DNA of 64,000 nucleotides from Campylobacter sp. LR291e (GTDB taxonomy: Bacteria; Campylobacterota; Campylobacteria; Campylobacterales; Campylobacteraceae), in NCBI RefSeq assembly GCF_008633915.1, contig NZ_VJNV01000022.1, forward strand, positions 38,384 to 102,383. The letters run 5' to 3'. A program made the translations under genes and the position numbers. How positions within the stretch are numbered: the first letter of the stretch is position 1; every line of letters starts with the position of its first letter. This document shows, piece after piece, positions 54,497-63,690 of the stretch. The notes beneath the pieces were generated by a model. It did not search any database, was not told the origin of the DNA, and worked only from the letters and a program-made list of their open reading frames with translations.

Positions 54497-55117
54497 CTAT
54501 CCTTTAAAATCAAATAATTTTTTAAATGTATATAAAGGTTTTAATTTATTATCATGCAAAACATTATATTCTAAGTGTTTATTAAGAAATTTTTGCACCT
54601 TTAAAAAGGGTGTGAAAATAGAAACTCCTTTTTTATCAATAATGATTTTTAAAGCCCCAAAAACACTAAAATAAAGATAAAGTTCTATGAAATTTTCATT
54701 TTTTCGCATTTGAAACAAACAAGCCTTATTTTCAAAAATAAAGGGAATATGATAGATATTTTCATAACTTGCAAAAAGCATTTCTTTTAAAATTTGATAT
54801 TTTTGCCTATTTTTACACTCACAAATAGAATTTATAACAAAATCTTTAAAATTTATCTTTGTTTCTAAAAGTGCTACTATCACACTTAAACCCTCTTCAA
54901 AGGGGAGTAAATTTGGTCTCTTGCTAAGATTTTTAAATTGTAAAATGCCACCCTTATTTGTGTAAAGTTCTGCCAAATACTCAGCCCCAACTTCTAGTTC
55001 AATTAAGCTTTTTGTGCTTATTTTTTTGTGATTTAAAAGCAGTGTGTAATGCCCCTTATACGAAGAATCAAGCACCTTCATTTGAATAGGTAGGGTCGAG
55101 TTTATCATACTACTCAT
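54497..55117 (-). CDS. Conserved protein of unknown function
   Basis: A 206-residue soluble protein with no recognised family. It begins MSSMINSTLPIQMKVLDSS, followed by a beta-rich region (YKGHYTLLLNHKKI near 20) and a C-terminal mixed domain (ENKACLFQMRKNENFIELYL near 128) that weakly recalls the C-terminal fold of hook-length control proteins; I would not assign it. Its ATG overlaps the coaBC stop, so it sits in the glmU-coaBC-uppS operon; a gene stands here in C. jejuni too. Confidence 0.7.
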   Translation of the reverse strand: MSSMINSTLPIQMKVLDSSYKGHYTLLLNHKKISTKSLIELEVGAEYLAELYTNKGGILQFKNLSKRPNLLPFEEGLSVIVALLETKINFKDFVINSICECKNRQKYQILKEMLFASYENIYHIPFIFENKACLFQMRKNENFIELYLYFSVFGALKIIIDKKGVSIFTPFLKVQKFLNKHLEYNVLHDNKLKPLYTFKKLFDFKG

Positions 55118-56262
55118 AATTTTTCACACATTCTAGCTAATATATAGCCTAATTCTTCTTTGCTTATTAATTTTGAAGTACTTATATCATTTTTTGTTAT
55201 AAAGCTTAATTGATTAAAATTTGAACCAAAATTATTTTTATCTCCTAAAATATTTAAACAAATCATATCCAGCTTTTTTTCAATCAAGGCTTTTTTAGCA
55301 TTATCTAAGGCGTTTTTTTCATCAAGCTCCATTTTAAAGCCTATTTTAATGCCCTTAAATTTGGTATTTTTAAGTAGGTCTTCATTTAAATTTAAGCTTA
55401 AATTTAAATTTTCTTTGCCTTTTTTAATCTTACCCTTTGTATATTTTTGTACAAAATCACTCACAGCTGCTGCCATTATCAAAAAATCATCATTTTGAAA
55501 TTTATCAATTAAATTTTTTAAATCCTTTGAACTTTCAAAATTATACACTGCATAAGGTGCCTTAAATTCAACGCTACTAAGTAATCTTACATTAGCCCCT
55601 AAAAAATAAAAGGCATCAGCTATAGCCTTAGCCATTTTTCCACTTGAAAAATTGCTAATAAATCGCACATCATCAATCTTTTCTTTAGTCCCTCCACAAG
55701 TTATAACAATATTTTTATTTTCAAAAAATTTTTCTTTAAAAAGTTGTCTTTTGACTATATTAAAAATATCTTTTATATCAGCTAAAGCCCCGATTCCCTC
55801 GTCCTTACAAGCTAGTTTTTTAACTATGGGTTTAATGATTATGGCCTTATTTTTTTCTAAAATTTTAAGAGAGATTTGAGTGCTAAAATGATTATACATA
55901 TTTGAATTTGCTGCAGGGGCTATTATTAAGGGCTTAGAACTAGCTATTAAGGTTTGGATAAATAAATTATCACTTATGCCATAAGCTAGTTTATTAATGG
56001 AATTTACACTGGCTGGTGCAAATACTATAATATCACAATCCTTGCTAAATTTAATATGATTATTATCATTTTCCCAGCTTTCATTTTCTACGCACAAAAC
56101 GCTATCACACAAGGCTTCAAAGCTTAATCTACTAGCAAATTTTAAGACCCCTTCGCTTAATAAAACCTTTACTTTAAAATTTTCTTTTTTAAATAAGCTT
56201 ATTAACTCATAAGCTTTATAAAATGCTATGCTACCACTAACTGCTAAAAGAATAGTTTTCAT
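55114..56262 (-). CDS. coaBC: Bifunctional phosphopantothenoylcysteine decarboxylase/synthetase
   Basis: Two consecutive steps of coenzyme A synthesis. The 382-residue protein has the CoaC flavoprotein domain first (LLAVSGSIAFYKAYELISLF at the start; active-site histidine in NNHIKFSKD near 68; PAANSNMY near 117) and CoaB from about 185 (VITCGGTKEKIDDVRFISNF, with SSGKMAKAIA). Order and length match Dfp proteins. The start overlaps the glmU stop by 4 bases. Confidence 0.95.
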   Translation of the reverse strand: MKTILLAVSGSIAFYKAYELISLFKKENFKVKVLLSEGVLKFASRLSFEALCDSVLCVENESWENDNNHIKFSKDCDIIVFAPASVNSINKLAYGISDNLFIQTLIASSKPLIIAPAANSNMYNHFSTQISLKILEKNKAIIIKPIVKKLACKDEGIGALADIKDIFNIVKRQLFKEKFFENKNIVITCGGTKEKIDDVRFISNFSSGKMAKAIADAFYFLGANVRLLSSVEFKAPYAVYNFESSKDLKNLIDKFQNDDFLIMAAAVSDFVQKYTKGKIKKGKENLNLSLNLNEDLLKNTKFKGIKIGFKMELDEKNALDNAKKALIEKKLDMICLNILGDKNNFGSNFNQLSFITKNDISTSKLISKEELGYILARMCEKL

Positions 56263-57554
56263 TTTTTTCCAAATTTTTTATAAAAATAATCCTTGACTAT
56301 CTTTTCTTTTGCCCTATTTATAAATAGTGTCCCACTTTTTATATTTTGACTTACACAACTTCCAGCAGCGATTATCACTTCATCATCGATTTTTATAGGG
56401 GCGATTAGTTGCGTATCTGAGCCTATAAATACATTTTTACCTATTATAGTTTTATACTTTTTGACCCCGTCATAATTGCAAGTTATAGTCCCACAGCCTA
56501 TATTTGTGCCCTCATCAATCTCACAATCTCCAAGATAGCTTAAATGTCCGGCTTTAACACCATTTAATCTTGCCTTTTTACATTCTACAAAATTTCCTAT
56601 ATGAGTGTTTGAAATCTCACAACCTGGTCTAATGTGTGCCAGCGGCCCTATATCTGAGTTTAAAATAACGCTTTCTTCTATAACGCTAGAATGCTTTATA
56701 ATGGAGTTTTCAATTATGCTTTTTCCTAAAATTTGCACATTTGCTTCTATTTTGCATTCTTTAATAAATTTAGCCTGTGCACTTATAAAAATACTAGCTG
56801 GATTTTGCATTATAACGCCTGCTTGCATTAAGTTTTTTTTGATTCTTTCTTGCATTAAATTTTCAGCCACGCTTAATTCAAATTTATCATTAACGCCCAT
56901 AAACTCATACTCATCAACAAAAATAGGAAGTATATTGTAATTTTTTTCCTTGCTAAGCCTTATAATATCTGTTAAATAAAACTCCCCGACCCTATTGTCA
57001 TTTGTAATCTTAGGCAAAAGTTCATTTAAAATACTAGTTTTAATCACATAAACGCCACTATTGCAAATTTTTATATTTTTTTCTTCTTCATTTGCATCTT
57101 TTAATTCTACGATTTTTTGAATTTCATTATCTTTTATTATTACCCTGCCATAGCTTTTTGCATCTTTGGTATCAAACACTGCCACGCTTAAATCTGAGTC
57201 ATTGTTAATCAAATTTTTAAGTGTTTCTTTTTGTATTAAGGGCATATCTCCACAAAGTATCAAAACCTTATCGTGCTTAGCCTTATATTCTTTTAAAGCC
57301 CCTGCTGTGCCCGGATAATTTTGCAAATCCTGGCTTATAAAATTTATATCCTTAAAATCAAGACAAATTTCTTTTTCAACCTCTTCTTTTTTATGTGATA
57401 AAATAACGCTAATATCATTACTCAAAGTATTAGCCTTATCTAAAATATGCCAAATCATGCTTTTATCTGAAATTTTTTGCAAAACCTTTGGAACATCTGA
57501 TTTCATCCTAGTCCCAAGCCCTGCAGCTAGTATTACTATACTTATATTTTGCAT
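56259..57554 (-). CDS. glmU: Bifunctional GlmU: glucosamine-1-phosphate acetyltransferase / UDP-GlcNAc pyrophosphorylase
   Basis: Makes UDP-GlcNAc for peptidoglycan, LOS and the Pse sugar path (which starts from UDP-GlcNAc). The 431-residue protein begins VILAAGLGTRMKSDVPKVLQ, the uridyltransferase motif, with LCGDMPL near 99 and VGEFYLTDII near 189. From about 245 a left-handed beta-helix carries the acetyltransferase, with SYLGDCEIDEGTNIGCGTIT near 345. First gene of the minus-strand operon down to truA. Confidence 0.96.
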   Translation of the reverse strand: MQNISIVILAAGLGTRMKSDVPKVLQKISDKSMIWHILDKANTLSNDISVILSHKKEEVEKEICLDFKDINFISQDLQNYPGTAGALKEYKAKHDKVLILCGDMPLIQKETLKNLINNDSDLSVAVFDTKDAKSYGRVIIKDNEIQKIVELKDANEEEKNIKICNSGVYVIKTSILNELLPKITNDNRVGEFYLTDIIRLSKEKNYNILPIFVDEYEFMGVNDKFELSVAENLMQERIKKNLMQAGVIMQNPASIFISAQAKFIKECKIEANVQILGKSIIENSIIKHSSVIEESVILNSDIGPLAHIRPGCEISNTHIGNFVECKKARLNGVKAGHLSYLGDCEIDEGTNIGCGTITCNYDGVKKYKTIIGKNVFIGSDTQLIAPIKIDDEVIIAAGSCVSQNIKSGTLFINRAKEKIVKDYFYKKFGKK

Positions 57555-57579
57555 AAAAAACCTTTATAGAATAAAGGAT

Positions 57580-57585
57580 ATTTTA
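57580..57585 (-). promoter_or_regulatory. -10 box of the glmU operon
   Basis: TAAAAT preceded by TTGC on the minus strand, 26 bases upstream of the glmU ATG. Confidence 0.4.
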
Positions 57586-57631
57586 GCAAGTTAAATTAAA
57601 TATTTTTGCAATTTAGAAAGTATTTAGTTTT

Positions 57632-58570
57632 TTATTTTAAATTTAAGAATTGTTTTATATTTTTAGCTAAAGCATTTGAAACATTTACAGATACTGCATT
57701 GCCAAATTGTTTATAAGCTTGCGTATCGCTTACTACTTGTTTCCATGAATTTGGAAAGCCTTGCAGTTTGCTACACTCATTTGGAGTAAGTTTTCTTACA
57801 TTTATAAGATTGTCATCATTAAATTTTGCAAAATTTAGTTCATTGGTTACATAATTATCTTGACTAGCCCTATGCATTTTACACATTGTAGCAGTTAGTG
57901 TTTTACTAATCTTACAATTTATGCTAGGTTCAGCTTTATATCCACCACTACCCCAACTAAGTATTGTTTTTGCTATTTTTTTACTTAAAAAATAGTTTTT
58001 ATCTACATTTTTATCAAGTAAATCTTGTGTTGAAATTTTAAGCTTATAACCTTTTGGAAATTCAAATTTAATATTGCTAAATTCCCTTAAAATAGCTACT
58101 ATAAAAATTCTTGTTCTTTGTTGTAGAAAACCAAAATCTTTAGTATTTAACATCTCATAAAAATAATTATATTCTAAATTATCTAGTAATTTTAACATTG
58201 TATTGAAAGTTTGTTTTTTGTTATGAGAGATTAAATTTTTAACATTTTCAAGAACTATAATTTTTGTTTTGTGTTTTTTTGACAATATCTAAAATTTCAT
58301 AAAAAAGTGTTCCACGTTTATCATCAAATCCTTTTTGTTTTCCAAGAGAACTAAATGGTTGTCAAGGAAAGCCTGCGAGTATTATATCGTGTGGTGGAAT
58401 TTGTTCTTTAAGAATTAAAATATCGCCTAAGATTATATTTTATCTATGTTTTCTTTATAGGTTTGCACAGCAAATTTATCAAAATCATTAGCCTAAATTA
58501 TTTTAAAATTATTTTGCAAAAATCCCAAATCAAATCCACCAATGTCTGAAAATAAACTAACAATTTTCAT
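57632..58570 (-). pseudogene. C5-cytosine DNA methyltransferase, N-terminal half destroyed
   Basis: The C-terminal half (57632-58285) is fully open and keeps motif VI VLENVKNLISH, motif VIII QQRTRIFIVAI, motif IX KLTPNECSKLQGFPNSW and motif X QFGNAVSVNV. The N-terminal half reads MKIVSLFSDIGGFDLGF (motif I glycine changed to Asp), then a TAG where Trp is expected (58493-58495), a frameshift after KENIDK, and GFP-stop-QPFS, where the catalytic cysteine codon is TGA (58362-58364), plus another shift before motif VI. The gene cannot make an active enzyme. Its ATG overlaps the end of the next methyltransferase. Confidence 0.88.
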
Positions 58571-59668
58571 TAAAAACTCCACTTTGTTGGATTTGTTGAA
58601 AAAGTTTTATTAAAACATCTACAACTATAGAATTTCCACTTTGTTTTCTAGATTGAGCCATAGAAACGCAAATTTTAAAATCATCACTAAAACCAAAAAG
58701 TCTCAAGGCTTCACGTTTTGTTAAGACCCTTAGTTTATTATTTGTAGTTACATAATTATTAATACTAGCCCTATGAGAGTTACCTTGAGTGGAAAGGATT
58801 GCACGGGCTATTTTTAAATCAGTTTTAGTATTTTGATGATAAAAATTCTTAGTACCTGGACTTAAAACATAGGCTTTTAACTTTTCACTTAAAAAATATT
58901 TATCATCTACAACACTAGGTGATTTTTTTATTTTAAGTTTTCCATTTTCACTAGTAAAATTTCTAAATTTACAATTATCTAAAAGAAGTCTTGCATACTA
59001 AATTTAAGTTTTTCTGGTTTTGGAAATTCAAAGTTATTAGCAAAATGTGCGTTTTTAAAAGCTACAATAAAAATTCGTTTTCTATCTTGTGGTATATTAT
59101 AATTTCTATTATCTAAAAGTTGATATTTTAAGACATAGCCAAGTGGGCCAAATACGTTTTGCATAATATTCCAAGTTTTACCCTTATCGTGTCTTAATAA
59201 ATTTGAGACATTTTCATAAATAAAAACCTTTGGTTTAATTTCTTGTATTATTCTTGCATAATCATAACATAGTGTCCCACGCGTATCACTAAGACCCATT
59301 TGGCGACCAATTTGTGAAAAACTTTGACAAGGTGACCCACCTACTAAGATATCAATTTGTCTTTTAAAATCAATCCCATCCAAAAGTCTAATATCCTTAA
59401 AAAAGTAATCACATTTGTAATTTGCTAAGTAAGTATCACGAATAAAATTGTGTTTTTTAGAGTTATTTTCATAAAGTTTATAACAATATTCTTCTTTTTC
59501 TTTGGGACTTTTTAAGCATTTAATAGTTTTTAATTCTTTATCATAATCTATTGTTAAGTTTATATCACTATTGTCACAAGCAAATATTGTTTTGTGTGGA
59601 AAATTTAAACGTTTTAATGCAAATTTAAATGCACCTATTCCACTAAAAACTGTGGCAATTTTAAGCAT
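58557..59668 (-). pseudogene. Second C5-cytosine DNA methyltransferase, split by one frameshift
   Basis: The N-terminal 229 codons (58979-59668) hold motif I TVFSGIGAFKFAL, motif IV GGSPCQSFSQIG with an intact catalytic cysteine near residue 115, motif VI IYENVSNLL and motif VIII IPQDRKRIFIVAF. At about 58977-58985 the frame is lost by one base; the rest (to the TAG at 58557) continues in another frame with LDNCKFRNF, TRD-like sequence, RVLTKREALRLFGF (IX) and KQSGNSIVVDVL (X). All motifs survive, so this is the least damaged of the three methyltransferases; a sequencing error or a phase switch could restore it. Confidence 0.87.
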
Positions 59669-60483
59669 TTTTTCTCTTTTGTTCTTTGATTAAAAATTGT
59701 TTATAATGCCAAGACATAAAACGTATTCTTTGATCGTTTAGAAAAAAATTTGATATTTTTTATCATTGTATATATAAAGATTGTCTGCAAAATTACCATT
59801 TTCATTACCAAACAGGTAGGAAAGTTTTAATCGTCTATTGTTATCAATACTTATTAAATGTTTATCAAATAAAGCATCCATATTGGCAGATAAAAGTAAA
59901 CCATTATGTATGTCATATATTTCTTTTAAATCACTATTTTTGTAACTTTTTATATGCGAAGCCCTAAATAATATTAAAAAGTTTTCTCTACTTGCCTCAA
60001 TACCGCTAAATGGACAACTTATTGTTCCATTTTTTTGTATAGGCTATTACTTCATCTGCTAATTTATTACGCCAAACATTTTGGAAATTTCTATTTTTTA
60101 CAATACATTTGATTTGTTCATTTATGGTAAGTTTATGATTTTTTAATTTTATTTGATTATTTATAAATTGTGTCAAACTTGGAAGCTGAATTAATTTATC
60201 GTTAAATTGCTGATACGAGAGAGAGTTAAAACGGCTGTTTTTGCTTATGTTTCTTCCTATTTTATTTATAATTTGTTTTGTATAATATTTTGTAAAATAC
60301 TCTATTTAATGTTCGTTTACGATATAAATATTTGCAAAATCTGTCAAATTTATATTTTTTGCTTTGTTTCTTTTTTTCATTCGGTGTTGGTAAATTTAAG
60401 AATTTATTAAATTTACAAAGGAAAAAAAATGCAAAAATTAAAAGTAAAAATAAACAAATGAAAAAGGTCAAATTTATTCTCAT
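59661..60483 (-). pseudogene. Decayed HNH restriction endonuclease
   Basis: Reading across frames on the minus strand gives CPFSGIEASRENF, then FRASHIKSYKNSDLKEIYD, then HNGLLLSANMDALFDKHLI: the HNH module common in type II restriction enzymes. At least three frameshifts occur: about 60260-60305, at the run 60029-60036, and at A7 59741-59748. The last frame ends WHYKQFLIKEQKRKN and its TAA overlaps the methyltransferase ATG. The first section (60262-60483) encodes a hydrophobic segment FFICLFLLLIFAFFFLC, unusual for a restriction enzyme; it could be a separate small membrane protein. Confidence 0.75.
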
Positions 60484-60519
60484 ATTCAAAAATGGTTCAC
60501 TATAAGACCTGAGAAAATA

Positions 60520-60525
60520 ATTATA
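60520..60525 (-). promoter_or_regulatory. -10 box of the decayed HNH/methyltransferase operon
   Basis: TTGTATAAT on the minus strand, 37 bases ahead of the ATG at 60483. A plus-strand TATAAT at 60562-60567 faces the other way toward the N6-methylase remnant. Confidence 0.4.
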
Positions 60526-60575
60526 CAAAAATTTGTATGTACTTTAGTGAACGAATACAAATATAATCTAAATTA

Positions 60576-61372
60576 AATGTAAAAAGAATTAATACTTACA
60601 AGGCAACGGAGAGAGATTCAGTTAGTAATTTAAAAAATGCTAGTGATATAGCAAAAAACAATAATCCTTTTATAATCGTAGAATGCAAATCTGATAATGT
60701 TTACATAGATATAGGTCATGTAAAAGAAATTATAGATATACAAAAAAAAACGATGATGATGAAAAAGAAAGACAAAGATTATTAAAATCTATAGTAGTTT
60801 TTAAAAAAGATGAATTTAACAAAGTGCTTAATAAATGCCATGATATAATAAGAAACGCAGAAAAACACGACACAGCAAAGACCTTTGATGAGATTGCAAA
60901 GGTTTTATTTATGAAGGTTCATATCGAAAGAAATGCTTTAAAACAGATAAGTCCTACAACAAATATTTTTTCTTTAAAATATATAGAAGATAAGGAAAAT
61001 GACCCTGGTAGAAATTTTAACGAAAGTGTTTTTAAAGATATGTTTGATCAAACTAAAAAGGAATTTTCGAGAGATAAAATTTTATGGAAAATGAAAAAAT
61101 AGAATTAAAAGATAGTACTATTAAAAATATAGTCAAGGAATTAGAAAAATATAATCTTTCCTTAACTTCTGCTGATATTAAAGGTATTGCCTTTGAAAAT
61201 TTTTAAGCACTACTTTTAAAGGTGATTTAGGACAATATTTTACACCAAGGGCTATGGTTGATTTTATGATAGAAGCGTTTAATCCTTTATAAAATGAGCT
61301 ATGTTGTGACCAAGTAGTAGTGGTTTTTTAATAAATATCTTTAATCAAATTAAAAAAGATATTCTACAAGTA
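60576..61372 (+). pseudogene. Truncated nuclease/N6-adenine methylase (type I or IIG-like) remnant
   Basis: Frame 1 gives ASDIAKNNNPFIIVECKSDN, the nuclease-type strand of HsdR_N domains. After a shift at the A9 run (60740-60748) the frame DDDEKERQRLLKSIVVFKKD continues to FNKVLNKCHDIIRNAEKHDT, then AKTFDEIAKVLFMK, typical of the N-terminus of N6 methylases. Further shifts lead to GIAFENFLSTTFKGDLGQYF (with TPRAMVDFM) and PSSSGFLINIFNQIKKDIL, a damaged SAM motif I. It stops before the NPPF catalytic motif. Edges are approximate. Confidence 0.78.
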
Positions 61373-61388
61373 ATTTTTAGTAGGTTTT

Positions 61389-61412
61389 ATAGGCTTTAAA
61401 GTCCTATTTTTT
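61389..61412 (+). terminator. Probable terminator after the methylase remnant
   Basis: ATAGG-CTTTAAAG-TCCTAT folds into an imperfect stem and is followed by T6. Confidence 0.45.
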
Positions 61413-62237
61413 CATAACAATTTTTTTATATTTTTCTAAAAATGGCACAAAATATGCCACTAATTTAAAAAAATTTGTAAATATTATAATCATTTTTTGC
61501 ATTTTTTGTCAAGTTTTTAAAAAAAAAAAATTCATTTTTTTGCAATTATACATAATAATGACTTATTTTTAATGTTTATTTTATAAAAATTGCTCTTTTT
61601 GTCTAAGGTTTTTTAAGCTTTTAAACTTAATTAAAGCTTAAAAAAGTCGGGGCTTGATTGGTTTTTTTGTAAATTGGTTGGCTTTTTGCAAAATTGCATT
61701 TTAAATATTTTTTTTAAAATTAAAAGCGCGCCCTGCAATTTTATATTAATTTTTAACTTTTTCATTTTTTATTAATAGCTTTTTTTCTTTTTCTAAGTTT
61801 TTTTTATTTTTCCGTGTGGTGTGGCGAGGTTTTGAATTAAGATTTAAAATTGTGCGTGGCGTGAAAAGGTAAAAAAACTTAGAAAAATAGTTATATTTTT
61901 AAGGTTGTGTGCGTTGGTGTAAAAAAATATTAAAAAAATGTGTGCGAGTGGCTATGGCTTGTGCGAGAATATTTTAAAATTTAGCTTTTAAAGATGTGTT
62001 ATAAAATGTGTTTAAAATCGTGCGTTGGGTGTCTTGTGAGTTTTTTTTTTTTTTTAATTAAAAATAAGTCCGTGCGGAGTGGCATTTTTTTAAAAATGTA
62101 TTACTTTTTAAAAAGAATATTATTAAAAAAATATTTTTATGCCTTTTCATACATAATAATTTAGGAAAAAAAACTTTAACCCTTTTTTTAAAAATTACAT
62201 TAATTTAAAATATCTTAGTTAAAAAAAAGGAGTAATA
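61413..62237 (+). other. Non-coding, T-rich, strand-asymmetric region with GTGCG motifs
   Basis: 825 bases without a believable gene. T is far more common than A in several stretches and C is scarce. Within 61812-62084 short G/T-rich islands recur in T/A-rich DNA: exact GTGCG at 61852, 61909, 61942, 61961, 62020 and 62072, often extended as GTGTGCG-N(2-4)-TGG, plus a related GTGTGGTGTGGCGAGG at 61814. All are on the plus strand; no CGCAC is present. A12 (61519-61530) and T15 (62041-62055) runs flank the motifs. Function unknown; it may be a long leader or a regulatory RNA region for the genes that follow. Confidence 0.6.
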
Positions 62238-62927
62238 ATGGCTGGTGAGTTAAGTATTGAAGAACAAATTAAAGAAGTTTTAGCAAATGACAACGCCTTT
62301 TTAGAACAAGTTAAACTAACCTTGCTTGGTGTTAATGAAATGTATAATATTTTTAAATCTTTAAATGAGAGTTTTAATAATATTGAAAGCAATTTTTTAA
62401 GCCATGATGAAAGCCTTAAAAATTTACAAGATAATTTAAATCAAAATTTAGAAAATATGTCAGCACAAATAAGTAATTTTGAAAGCTTAATTAATCAAAA
62501 AGAAAAGGATTTTCAAAACTTACAAAATTTGCTTAATGAAACTAGTGTTTTAATGGAAGAAAAAGGCGAAGAGTTTATTAAAATAAGTGATGAAGTTAAT
62601 AATTTAAAAAATATTATTTTAGAGCATAAAAATGAAATAGCTGCTCTTTTAGAACTTTTAAGAGATACTGAAAATTATGAAAAATTAAAGATAATTAGTA
62701 ATAACTTCGATACTCAAATTCTTTCAATTAATAGTTTAATTGAAAATTTTAATTCAAATTATTTATTAAAAAAGATTGATTTTAAACATTTTGTACAAGA
62801 AAGTAAAAAAAGTCTTATTAAAGAGGTACAAGTTTCTAATATTAAGCAATTGGCTAATATTTATAATTATTTGTTTACACTAGAAAACACAATTTTTAAA
62901 AATACGCTAAAACAAATTAAGGAGTAA
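62238..62927 (+). CDS. Coiled-coil protein of unknown function
   Basis: A 229-residue acidic, Leu/Glu/Asn-rich protein with a strong AAAAGGAG site eight bases before the ATG. It starts MAGELSIEEQIKEVLANDNA and is predicted coiled coil over most of its length (residues 40-145 with heptads such as DNLNQNLENMSAQISNFESL). No signal peptide, membrane segment or known domain. The next gene begins 3 bases after its stop. The context (restriction remnants before, repeat-bearing protein after) hints at a mobile or phage-derived segment; a structural role is a guess. Confidence 0.7.
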   Translation: MAGELSIEEQIKEVLANDNAFLEQVKLTLLGVNEMYNIFKSLNESFNNIESNFLSHDESLKNLQDNLNQNLENMSAQISNFESLINQKEKDFQNLQNLLNETSVLMEEKGEEFIKISDEVNNLKNIILEHKNEIAALLELLRDTENYEKLKIISNNFDTQILSINSLIENFNSNYLLKKIDFKHFVQESKKSLIKEVQVSNIKQLANIYNYLFTLENTIFKNTLKQIKE

Positions 62928-62930
62928 AAA

Positions 62931-63656
62931 ATGGCAAATTTGATTTTAAATAAGGTTTCAAATTATACAGGCCTTAGTGGGTCTATATTTGATAGTGGCT
63001 TAAGTTTTTCTTATGAGGATTTAAATGAAGAGCAACTTAATACAAAATTTATTATTACATTAACTGCTAATAATTTAACACTAAATAGCGAATATGATAA
63101 TTTAATAGATGAAAGTGGCTCTGTTACTTTTTCTCATACCATAAGCGAATATAATGAGGCTTTTAAGGCTTTAAAAATAACCCTTGGTAATGAAAATGGT
63201 AGCCTTGAAATAACTTATAATTCTTTGCTTACAAATAGCGAAATAAAAGAAAGTATTATAAGTATTGTCAAAACGCCTAGTGAATTAATAGAAAATGACT
63301 ATCAAAAAATTAATTTTTATCTTGAAAATATACAAAACTCAGCTACTATTTTACAAGATTTAAGGCAAAGGGTTGAACTTGCCTTTGGAGATTTGTCAAG
63401 CTTTGATAGCGATATAACCTCTCTTTTTCAAAGTTTCAAGGATTTAAAAACCCAAAATGAAATACTTATTAATGAAATAGTAGAAAGGTCTAAAAATGAG
63501 TTAAATGAGTTAAAAGAAAGTATTATAGTTGAACTTAATGAATTTAAAGATAATCTTAATCAAGAAATAGAAGGGGCTAAAACTACAGCTTTAACAGATA
63601 TAGAAGGGGCTAAAACTACAGCTTTAACAGATATAGAAGGGGCTAAAAATTCTTAA
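62931..63656 (+). CDS. Tail-fibre-like protein with C-terminal 11-residue repeats
   Basis: A 241-residue protein. Residues 1-110 are beta-rich (SNYTGLSGSIFDSGLSFSYE; FIITLTANNLTLN), suggesting a globular domain; residues 115-215 are helical coiled coil. The end has two exact copies of EGAKTTALTDI and a partial third, EGAKNS-stop. Repeats of this alanine/threonine coiled-coil type are common in phage tail fibres, including Campylobacter prophages, but I cannot confirm homology. The abrupt stop in the third repeat may mean a shortened gene. AAGGAG lies eight bases before the start. Confidence 0.65.
   Translation: MANLILNKVSNYTGLSGSIFDSGLSFSYEDLNEEQLNTKFIITLTANNLTLNSEYDNLIDESGSVTFSHTISEYNEAFKALKITLGNENGSLEITYNSLLTNSEIKESIISIVKTPSELIENDYQKINFYLENIQNSATILQDLRQRVELAFGDLSSFDSDITSLFQSFKDLKTQNEILINEIVERSKNELNELKESIIVELNEFKDNLNQEIEGAKTTALTDIEGAKTTALTDIEGAKNS
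63570..63649 (+). repeat. 33-bp tandem repeat at the end of the tail-fibre-like gene
   Basis: Two identical 33-base units (63570-63602 and 63603-63635) and a third partial unit of about 14 bases. Units are in frame and encode EGAKTTALTDI. Copy number could change by slippage without frameshift. Confidence 0.9.
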
Positions 63657-63690
63657 TTTTAAGGATTTTTAAATTATTTAAGGATTTATT

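Noticed and set aside
58362..58364. Possible UGA recoding (selenocysteine or cysteine) at a methyltransferase active site
   Set aside because: The same gene also has a TAG, frameshifts and a damaged motif I, so simple decay explains the TGA; no SECIS-like hairpin was noticed after it.
60207..60410. 67-residue plus-strand ORF
   Set aside because: Antisense to the HNH nuclease relic; composition is that of a shadow frame and no ribosome site is present.
61812..62084. CRISPR-like repeat array
   Set aside because: The repeated core is only five to about twelve bases, spacing is irregular (19-59) and the segments between are A/T runs, not unique spacers; no cas genes are nearby.
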